DNA from: Leptofilum sp050292445
GTDB lineage: Bacteria > Chloroflexota > Anaerolineae > Promineifilales > Promineifilaceae
NCBI GenBank assembly: GCA_050292445.1
Contig: JBNKLQ010000262.1
Location: 1 to 8,320, forward strand
Direction of reading: 5' to 3'
DNA: 8,320 nt
The position numbers and the translations under genes were made by a program. Of this stretch, positions 1-5,096 are shown one piece after another. The notes under the pieces are model-generated. The model saw only the letters and a program-made list of their open reading frames with translations. It did no database searches and was not told the DNA's origin. Numbering within the stretch: the first letter of the stretch is position 1; every line of letters starts with the position of its first letter.

Positions 1-138
1 GGACTGGCATTGGATAAGGAACAATTAAAGCGGCTGGCGGAGCAAATTAAGGTGATGGCGGATAACGGCAGTATCACCCTGGATGATGTGGATAGTTATT
101 TGTATGAAGCGGCTGAGCGGCAAGCAGCGATAATTTAG
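1..138 (+). CDS. C-terminal end of a homocitrate synthase / 2-isopropylmalate synthase-like protein (5' end outside window)
   Basis: Frame 1 is open from the first base to a TAG at 136-138, giving 45 residues that begin GLALDKEQLKRLAEQ and end AAERQAAII. The pattern (a helix with D-E/K-x-L, then a run like KVMADNGSITLDDVDSYL) resembles the C-terminal tail of HMGL-like acyltransferases of the homocitrate/isopropylmalate synthase group, where a KxLAD...(V/I)TxxDhxxh segment is typical. The catalytic TIM barrel lies outside the window, so the call leans on this short tail and on the next three genes, which carry out the following steps. If it is homocitrate synthase, it condenses 2-oxoglutarate with acetyl-CoA in the cytosol, the first AAA-pathway step. 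LeuA-type isopropylmalate synthase is the alternative. A gap of 58 bases to the next gene, same strand, suggests one operon. Confidence 0.6.
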   Translation, partial: GLALDKEQLKRLAEQIKVMADNGSITLDDVDSYLYEAAERQAAII

Positions 139-189
139 GAACGCAGAGTTTCGCGGAGACGACACAGAGTTTCGCAGAGAAAAAGGGAA
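139..189. repeat. CAGAG-type intergenic repeat upstream of the homoaconitase gene
   Basis: The 58-base gap is largely a degenerate direct repeat: CGCAGAGTTTCGCGGAGA at 142-159 is followed by CACAGAGTTTCGCAGAGA at 163-180. The units share CAGAGTTTCGC. A related array (CACAGAG, CACGGAG, on the minus strand) lies inside the glycosyltransferase gene at 6672-6716. Such arrays are common in repeat-rich bacterial intergenic DNA. The weak purine stretch AGGGA that could act as ribosome binding site for the ATG at 197 starts right at its end (about 184-189). No function is claimed. Confidence 0.6.
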
Positions 190-196
190 AAACATT

Positions 197-1438
197 ATGG
201 GACAGACATTAGCAGAACAAATTTTAGGGCAGAAAGCGGGAACGGCCGTTTCCCCCGGTGATCTCATCGTGATTGAGCCAGATGTGGCGATGGGGCATGA
301 TTCCCTTTCACCCGGCATCATCAACATCATGACCGACCGGCTGAAAGCGGAGCGGGTCCACAACCCGGAGCAGGTGGTGCTGGTGATGGACCACGTCGCC
401 CCAGCGGCCACCGTCGGCGTGGCCGACAACCAAAACAAGGTGCGCCGCTTTGCTCAGGCGCAAGGCACCCGCCTTTTTGAGATTGGTCGGGGCATTTGCC
501 ATCAGGTCTTGGTAGAAGAAGGCATTGCCCAGCCGGGACGGGTCATCGTTGGCTCGGATTCACATTCAACGAGTTACGGTGCTGTGGGGGCGTTTGGCAG
601 CGGCATGGGCTCGACAGACATCGCGCTGGCCTGGGCTACGGGCAAAACGTGGTTGCGCGTGCCGGAGACGATTCGGGTGCAGGTGAACGGCCGTTTCCAA
701 CCCGGCGTCGATGCCAAAGATTTTGCCCTGAAGTTATGCCGCGTGTTGGGTATTGGTGGAGCAACGTATAAATCTGTCGAATATCACGGAATGGAGTGGC
801 TGCCGCTAAACGGCCGTCAGACAGTTTGCAGCATGGCAATTGAGCTAGGAGCCAAGGCGGGCATGTTCCCACCGCTGGGCGCAGTGGCAGAGCGGTACGA
901 CGTGCCGGAGTGGCTGTTTGTCGATCCCGAAGCGACATACGAGCAAACGATTGAAATCGATCTGGACAGCTTGCAGCCGCAGATTGCCATCCCCCACTCG
1001 GTAGATGACGTGGTGGATTTGGGCGAGGTGGCTGGGACGAAGGTAGATGTGATCTTTTTGGGGACGTGTACAAACGGCCGTTACGAAGACATGAGGGAAG
1101 CGGCCAACATTTTGCGTGGTCGCCAGCTCGCCAACGGCGTGCGGCTTATCGTCAGCCCGGCCAGCCGTTGGGAATTGCAGCGAGCCATCGCCGATGACAC
1201 GATGAACACGCTGCTGGAATCTGGCGCGACGCTGACGACGCCGGGCTGTGGCCCCTGCATGGGGCGGCACCAGGGCACGCTGGGTCAGGATGATGTTTGT
1301 TTGTCCACCGGCAACCGCAACTTCCGGGGACGAATGGGACATCCCACGTCGCAGATTTATCTATCGAGTCCGGCGGTAGCGGCAGCAACGGCCGTTACCG
1401 GACACATCACCGACCCGCGCGAGATTGGTAGCGTGTAG
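197..1438 (+). CDS. lysT: Homoaconitase large subunit (aconitase/isopropylmalate isomerase family)
   Basis: 413 residues, the usual length for the two-subunit homoaconitase / archaeal-type LeuC group. It should form a cytosolic heteromer with the small subunit encoded next and isomerise homocitrate to homoisocitrate through a [4Fe-4S] cluster. The cluster ligands are visible: Cys291 in GTCTNGR, and Cys351 and Cys354 in TPGCGPCMGRH. The substrate/cluster motif GSDSHST is at 119-125 and NRNFRGRMG at 373-381. The opening MGQTLAE and the stretches GRGICHQVL and TWLRVPE match my recollection of Thermus thermophilus homoaconitase closely, which favours lysine over leucine synthesis; sequence alone cannot exclude isopropylmalate isomerase. 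ATG 197 is chosen because MGQTLAE is the family's normal N-terminus. The gene carries five ACGGCCGT palindromes, encoding TAV (16-18), NGR (164-166, 205-207, 293-295) and TAV (398-400). Confidence 0.85.
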   Translation: MGQTLAEQILGQKAGTAVSPGDLIVIEPDVAMGHDSLSPGIINIMTDRLKAERVHNPEQVVLVMDHVAPAATVGVADNQNKVRRFAQAQGTRLFEIGRGICHQVLVEEGIAQPGRVIVGSDSHSTSYGAVGAFGSGMGSTDIALAWATGKTWLRVPETIRVQVNGRFQPGVDAKDFALKLCRVLGIGGATYKSVEYHGMEWLPLNGRQTVCSMAIELGAKAGMFPPLGAVAERYDVPEWLFVDPEATYEQTIEIDLDSLQPQIAIPHSVDDVVDLGEVAGTKVDVIFLGTCTNGRYEDMREAANILRGRQLANGVRLIVSPASRWELQRAIADDTMNTLLESGATLTTPGCGPCMGRHQGTLGQDDVCLSTGNRNFRGRMGHPTSQIYLSSPAVAAATAVTGHITDPREIGSV

Positions 1439-1439
1439 C

Positions 1440-1535
1440 AAACCTGACAGGTTTTCTAGGATGCTTGTAATTTAGCTAACTTTGGAACACGAAGAAGCTT
1501 TTTGACAAAACAATTATGTAAACCTGTCAGGTTTT
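1440..1535. repeat. Two copies of a 16-bp near-palindrome, AAACCTGWCAGGTTTT, bracketing the gap between the homoaconitase genes
   Basis: Copy 1 at 1440-1455 starts two bases after the large-subunit stop. Copy 2 at 1520-1535 lies 19 bases before the small-subunit ATG. Both have the symmetric core AAACCTG-W-CAGGTTT with one centre base, A in copy 1 and T in copy 2, so the cores are exact reverse complements of each other. A one-base loop is too tight for an RNA hairpin, which points to a DNA-level site or a mobile repeat footprint rather than a terminator. The DNA between them (1456-1519) is AT-rich and shows no gene. Confidence 0.75.
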
Positions 1536-1554
1536 GGCAGAATAGGAGCAAAAA

Positions 1555-2055
1555 ATGGCAAGAATATGGAAATTTGGCAAAGATGTAGACACCGATCAAA
1601 TCGTCCCTGGACGATATGCACCATACATGTTGAAAGAAGGGCAGGACGTGAAAGATTATGCCTTTTGCGAGGCACGGCCCGATTTTGCCGCCAACGCCCA
1701 GCCGGGCGACATCATCGTGGCGGACGAGAATTTTGGCTGCGGCTCTTCCCGCGAATATGCGCCAGAAGCGTTGCGCCGCCGCCAAATTGGGGCGATTATT
1801 GCCCCCAGCTTCGCCCGCATCTTTTTCCGCAATGCGATCAATTTGGGCATCCCACTGTACGAATCCAGCGAGGCACACGGCTTGGTAGAAGATGGCGAGG
1901 AAGCGACGCTAAACCTGGAACAAAACCAGCTGCAAACAGCAAATGCCACGCTGAACCTGCCCAGCCTACCACCATTTGCCCTGGAGATTATGCAAGCGGG
2001 TGGCATTGTGCCATACGTGCGGGAAAACGGCCGTTTCCCCGGAGAAGCAGCCTAA
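1555..2055 (+). CDS. lysU: Homoaconitase small subunit (aconitase swivel-domain protein)
   Basis: 166 residues, a stand-alone swivel domain as in LeuD/HacB proteins. It completes the homoaconitase active site by supplying the substrate-tail recognition loop and the catalytic Ser of GSSREYAPEAL (63-73). The N-terminus ARIWKFGKDVDTDQIVPGRY is the family signature. The specificity loop after it reads YAPYM at 21-25, close to the YAPFM I recall from Thermus homoaconitase. ARIFFRNAINLGI at 87-99 is the other conserved block. The ATG follows AGGAG (1544-1548) by six bases, the best ribosome binding site in the window. The C-terminal GRFPGE (159-164) is encoded in part by an AACGGCCGTT palindrome at 2026. 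LeuD of leucine synthesis is the alternative. Confidence 0.85.
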   Translation: MARIWKFGKDVDTDQIVPGRYAPYMLKEGQDVKDYAFCEARPDFAANAQPGDIIVADENFGCGSSREYAPEALRRRQIGAIIAPSFARIFFRNAINLGIPLYESSEAHGLVEDGEEATLNLEQNQLQTANATLNLPSLPPFALEIMQAGGIVPYVRENGRFPGEAA

Positions 2056-2056
2056 C

Positions 2057-3046
2057 ATGCCAAAACTATGCGTCATGCCCGGTGACGGCATCGGGCAAGA
2101 AGTGATTCCGGCAGCAGTGGCCGTTTTGCAGGCCGCTCTGCCCGATTTGGAAATTATAGAGGCAGAAGCCGGTTGGGGCTGCTTTGAAAAGCACGGCATT
2201 TCGGTGCCGCCAGAAACGTTGGAGCAGATTCGGGCCTGCGGTGCCGGATTGTTTGGCGCGGTGTCATCACCAACACGCAAAGTAGTGGGCTACAAAAGCG
2301 CCATCCTAACGATGCGCCAGGAACTTGACCTCTATGCGAATATTCGCCCGGTGCAAAGCTGGCCGCACGTTTCGCCCCGCCCGGACGTGAATCTAATTGT
2401 GGTGCGCGAGAACAGCGAAGGATTGTACGTGGGTCGAGAGAAGTCTGATGGGGAAACGGCCGTTGCCGAACGCATCATCACCCGGCAGGCCAGCCAGCGC
2501 ATTGGGCAAAAAACGGCCGAACTGGTGCAGCAGTTGGGTCGCCAAAAAGTAACCATCGTGCACAAGGCCAACGTGCTGCCGCTGACCGATGGCCTGTTTC
2601 GGGACACGGTGCGGCAGGAACTTACGCGCCTCAGCCCAGAAACGGAAATCGACGAGCTGCTGGTGGATGTGGCCGCGCTCAAGATGGTGGGTTCACCCGA
2701 GGTTTTTGACGTGATTGTGACGACCAATTTGTTTGGCGACATTTTGTCTGATGCGGCGGCGCATTGGGGTGGCGGGCTGGGGCTGGCGGCCTCGCTCAAC
2801 TGGGGAGATGGCCTGGCGATTGCTGAGCCGGTGCATGGCTCTGCGCCGGACATTGCGGGCCAGGGCATTGCCAACCCGCTGGCGGCGGTGCTGAGTACGG
2901 CACTGCTGGCGCGATTTGTCTGGGGCTTAGGGGATGTGGCGGATCGGTTGGAAACGGCCGTTCAGCAAACCCTCGCCGCTGAAAATTACGCACAGCTCAC
3001 CACGACACGCGCTATTCAAACGGCCGTTTTAGCAAATCTGAGGTAA
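2057..3046 (+). CDS. Homoisocitrate dehydrogenase (isocitrate/isopropylmalate dehydrogenase family)
   Basis: 329 residues with every catalytic residue of the decarboxylating beta-hydroxyacid dehydrogenase family. It would oxidise homoisocitrate to 2-oxoadipate with NAD+. Visible: GDGIGQEV (9-16); substrate-binding Arg87, Arg97 and Arg117 (VVREN); catalytic Tyr124 (EGLY) and Lys170 (VHKANVLP); metal-binding Asp204, Asp228 and Asp232 (NLFGDILSD); cofactor loop EPVHGSAPDIAG (257-268). The substrate loop SPTRKV (71-76), then LDLYANIRP, matches the homoisocitrate dehydrogenase type and not the GGPKW loop of isopropylmalate dehydrogenase. ATG 2057 is one base after the small-subunit TAA, with GGAG at 2041-2044 upstream; an in-frame TTG further upstream would overlap the previous gene by 80 bases and is rejected. 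Oddity: Leu84 stands where Thermus has Arg85. Three ACGGCCGT sites encode E/Q-TAV. Confidence 0.8.
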   Translation: MPKLCVMPGDGIGQEVIPAAVAVLQAALPDLEIIEAEAGWGCFEKHGISVPPETLEQIRACGAGLFGAVSSPTRKVVGYKSAILTMRQELDLYANIRPVQSWPHVSPRPDVNLIVVRENSEGLYVGREKSDGETAVAERIITRQASQRIGQKTAELVQQLGRQKVTIVHKANVLPLTDGLFRDTVRQELTRLSPETEIDELLVDVAALKMVGSPEVFDVIVTTNLFGDILSDAAAHWGGGLGLAASLNWGDGLAIAEPVHGSAPDIAGQGIANPLAAVLSTALLARFVWGLGDVADRLETAVQQTLAAENYAQLTTTRAIQTAVLANLR

Positions 3047-3063
3047 GTACAATTTAAAGGTTT

Positions 3064-3154
3064 CAGGGATGCTTCCTTGACGGGCGTGGTCTTAACAAGA
3101 CTGCCGTTAATGGGATTCTTCCCTTCGGTCAGGTTTGTGCTGAGCTTGCCGAAG
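3064..3154. repeat. Decayed REP/MITE-like element in the convergent gap, with a hairpin that could terminate transcription
   Basis: The 118-base gap between the convergent dehydrogenase and ligase genes starts with CAGGGATGCTTC (3064-3075), identical to 5064-5075 in the other repeat-filled gap. It ends with an imperfect hairpin: CTTCGGTCAG (3123-3132), loop, CTGA (3140-3143), a five-base bulge, CCGAAG (3149-3154). A second small hairpin, GTCTT-AAC-AAGAC, lies at about 3089-3101. The CTTCGG...GAGCTTGCCGAAG wording is typical of bacterial REP-type palindromes. Since two genes end here face to face, it may double as a bidirectional terminator; there is no clean U-tract on the plus strand, so this role is only inferred. 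Confidence 0.5.
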
Positions 3155-3164
3155 TAATGACAAT

Positions 3165-4625
3165 TCAGTGTTTTTCTTGTTCGGCGACACCGAGACGGGT
3201 AACGGCCGTTGCCAGCCCCACCAGCAGCCAAAACGCCGTCACCGCGTGGTGGAACTCCAGGTTGAAGAGGTAGTGGTCAAAAAGGCCTGCCGCCAGCCCG
3301 CCGACGATGGCGGCATGCAAGCCCAGCCAGAGCGCATCCAGTTCTTCGTGCGCCTTAAAAATGTGGCGGTGAGAAAGACCGTAAAAAAAGAGGGTACCAA
3401 TGACGGCAAAAAAGGCCAGCAGCCCGACGAGTCCCATCACCTGAGCAATGGTGAGGTAGACGTTGGCCACACCGAGATAAAGGTCAATGTCCGGCGTGCC
3501 AGCAAAGCCCACCCCGATGATAGGATAGCGCAGGATCAACGTGATGGCATCCTGGTATTCGCCAAAGCGCATCTGTGTGGCCAAATCCTGTCCCTGGATG
3601 CCTTCAACAAAACGCTCGATGTAGGTTTGGGCCACGGGCAACAGCAGCAACAGCAAGCCACCGCCGAACATGTACGGAATTAACTTTCGGTAACGAAGGA
3701 TGGCTATAAAACCAAGCCCCGCCGCTAAACCAAACATCGCCCCGCGTGAAAAGGTTAGCACCACACAGAGGAAAATCGAGCCAACAATGCCCCAGGTAAG
3801 CCAGCGCGGGAACAACGGCCGTTTCGCCACCAGCTGCGGTCCAGCCAACGCACCAATCATCAACAGTAGCCCACCCAACACGTTGGGGTCCACCGAGGTG
3901 CTGATGGCCCGCTCCGACAGCTCCGGGTTTTCTTCGATGTAACGAATCACCCAGCCGCCAGGGTAACCAATCCGCGTCAGGAAATTCAAGATGGTGTTGG
4001 TCGTGTCTTCTGGTAACAGCCAGAAAATAATGCCTACAATGGCCGCACCAGCCCCCGCCAGCAACACTACCTTCACCATCCGTTCCAGCCGCGCCTGCGT
4101 GCGGCAAAAGTCCACAATGACGTACACAAATCCCAGACTCAGCAGCAGTTCGGCAAACTTGCGCAGCAGTGTGGGGGTGAGCGGGCCATTGGCCAAACCA
4201 AAAATAAAGGCGAAAAGGGCTACTAGGATGAACAGAAGCAGCGGCAGGGCAATGGGCGCGGTGACCAAATCCCGCTGCTGTCCGGTAACAATCCCCAGCA
4301 GCCAAACACCAATGACCGCTCCCAGCGCTAAATCGAGGAAGGTGGGCGTCAGACCAATGTCTACGGGCAGCGTGGCAAAGGGCAGCAAACAAACCACGGC
4401 AATGACGCCCCAAAAGCCGATCTCAATGTCACGCAGGACGACGTAGGCGGTGACGACAGCAATGACAAACGCCGCTCCAGCCAATGGCCCGCCAAAGCCA
4501 AGAATGATGCCACCGAGAACGGCCGTACCGCCCAGCAACACCCCCAGCGCCCACTTTGATTGGGTGGGATTGAGTGCTTGGGACCAGCGTTTTCCGCTCT
4601 TGGGTTCTTGCGTGACGGTTGCCAT
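3165..4625 (-). CDS. O-antigen ligase/polymerase family (Wzy/WaaL-like) integral membrane protein
   Basis: 486 residues, strongly hydrophobic, about a dozen predicted membrane segments, soluble N-terminal tail of roughly 25 residues. Signatures of the Wzy_C/O-antigen ligase group are DPN followed by a hydrophobic helix (246-248), FSRGAMFGL (292-300), and R-x-x-E-Y-Q-D-A followed by YPIIGVG (352-373), before and around the large extracytoplasmic loop. Members polymerise polysaccharide repeat units or transfer glycans to a lipid or protein acceptor at the outer face of the membrane. The HN-x-(Y/L) motif usually found after GVG is here ANVYL (387-391), lacking the histidine, so the exact reaction is uncertain. 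ATG at 4625-4623 is chosen because it overlaps the upstream stop as TGATG; a TTG one codon earlier is less likely. ACGGCCGT sites encode KRP and two TAV peptides. Confidence 0.8.
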   Translation of the reverse strand: MATVTQEPKSGKRWSQALNPTQSKWALGVLLGGTAVLGGIILGFGGPLAGAAFVIAVVTAYVVLRDIEIGFWGVIAVVCLLPFATLPVDIGLTPTFLDLALGAVIGVWLLGIVTGQQRDLVTAPIALPLLLFILVALFAFIFGLANGPLTPTLLRKFAELLLSLGFVYVIVDFCRTQARLERMVKVVLLAGAGAAIVGIIFWLLPEDTTNTILNFLTRIGYPGGWVIRYIEENPELSERAISTSVDPNVLGGLLLMIGALAGPQLVAKRPLFPRWLTWGIVGSIFLCVVLTFSRGAMFGLAAGLGFIAILRYRKLIPYMFGGGLLLLLLPVAQTYIERFVEGIQGQDLATQMRFGEYQDAITLILRYPIIGVGFAGTPDIDLYLGVANVYLTIAQVMGLVGLLAFFAVIGTLFFYGLSHRHIFKAHEELDALWLGLHAAIVGGLAAGLFDHYLFNLEFHHAVTAFWLLVGLATAVTRLGVAEQEKH

Positions 4626-4933
4626 CAATCAATAAATCCTTCTGCAAGCAGCTTTTGGTACGACAGCTCAATCGAGTCGGCCAATACTGCTTCGATTTTA
4701 TAATGCACGGCCAAAGTGAGGGCACAGCGCAGCACGTCCTGCACCTCTTTGGCCAGCTTGATTGTATCGGGTTCGCCAATTTTTTGCCGCTTGGCGCCGC
4801 TGCTCTCGAAGTGATTCACCTGCGCTGCCAACTCGCCGCACTCCTCCGCCAGGCGGGTGATCATTTGGAATGGATCGTTGCCATCAGGGAACCGTTTTAT
4901 GAGGCCGTGGCTGATTTGGTACAGTTTTTCCAT
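4625..4933 (-). CDS. MazG-like nucleotide pyrophosphohydrolase
   Basis: 102 residues, an all-alpha single-domain protein. The metal-binding signature of the MazG/all-alpha NTP pyrophosphatase superfamily is visible: EExxE at Glu30-Glu31-Glu34 (RLAEECGEL) and ExxD at Glu63-Asp66 (AKEVQDVL), 28 residues apart. Such enzymes hydrolyse (d)NTPs to NMP and pyrophosphate, often non-canonical or damaged nucleotides; the substrate here cannot be read from the sequence. Short MazG-like proteins usually act as dimers. The stop TGA shares its A with the ATG of the downstream ligase gene (TGATG), implying translational coupling. The ATG has no clear Shine-Dalgarno sequence: a CGCAGATT repeat (4941-4969) lies directly upstream. 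Confidence 0.75.
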   Translation of the reverse strand: MEKLYQISHGLIKRFPDGNDPFQMITRLAEECGELAAQVNHFESSGAKRQKIGEPDTIKLAKEVQDVLRCALTLAVHYKIEAVLADSIELSYQKLLAEGFID

Positions 4934-4940
4934 ATTTTTA

Positions 4941-4969
4941 TCCGCAGATTACGCAGATTTCGTATCTGC
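4941..4969. repeat. CGCAGATT direct repeat plus small hairpin before the MazG-like gene
   Basis: CGCAGATT occurs at 4943-4950 and again at 4952-4959. The second copy forms an inverted repeat, GCAGAT (4953-4958), loop TTCGT, ATCTGC (4964-4969). It ends only about eight bases from the MazG-like start codon, so it occupies the expected ribosome-binding and leader region of that gene on the minus strand. It looks like a dispersed intergenic repeat; a regulatory hairpin role is possible but not shown. Confidence 0.5.
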
Positions 4970-4976
4970 CCAAATT

Positions 4977-5092
4977 GTCATTTTGAGCAAAGCGAAAAAT
5001 CCCTCTGAACCCTGCCTACCCAAAACCTATACTGAAGCAAAGATCCTGGAAATTGTTGCTCCACAGGGATGCTTCACTGCGTTCAGCATGAC
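4977..5092. mobile_element. MITE-like element of about 116 bp with 28-nt imperfect terminal inverted repeats
   Basis: The left arm 4977-5004 (starts GTCATTTTGAGC, ends AAAATCCCT) and the reverse complement of the right arm 5065-5092 (starts GTCATGCTGAACG, ends GCATCCCT) align without gaps at 20 of 28 positions, including identical outer GTCAT and inner ATCCCT ends. The middle has no coding capacity. It fills the gap between the glycosyltransferase stop (5097-5099) and the MazG-like gene. Arms of the GTCATTTTGAGC...AAAATCCC type are familiar dispersed repeats in several bacterial phyla. No target-site duplication was established, so mobilisation is inferred. Confidence 0.55.
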
Positions 5093-5096
5093 AAGC

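Noticed and set aside
845..1342. Long open frame on the minus strand inside the homoaconitase large-subunit gene
   Set aside because: Antisense to a clearly conserved enzyme; Arg/His/Pro-rich and without recognisable motifs.
1502..1520. TTGACA at 1502-1507, a perfect -35 box ahead of the small homoaconitase subunit
   Set aside because: No acceptable -10 hexamer lies 16-18 bases downstream (TGTCAG region, inside the palindrome); TATGTA at 1515-1520 is far too close. Not listed as a promoter.
1976..2056. Longer N-terminus for the dehydrogenase from an upstream TTG
   Set aside because: It would overlap the small subunit by 80 bases with non-homologous residues; MPKLCVMPGDGIG is the normal family start.
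2332..2874. 180-codon open frame on the minus strand inside the dehydrogenase gene
   Set aside because: Ser/Pro/Arg-rich composition typical of an antisense shadow in GC-rich coding DNA.
3089..3101. GTCTT-AAC-AAGAC hairpin as terminator of the lysine gene block
   Set aside because: Only a five-base stem and no U-tract afterwards; kept as a detail of the repeat in that gap.
3604..4413. Second long minus-strand frame overlapping the ligase gene
   Set aside because: His/Arg/Trp-rich and without motifs, whereas the chosen frame encodes a coherent polytopic membrane protein.
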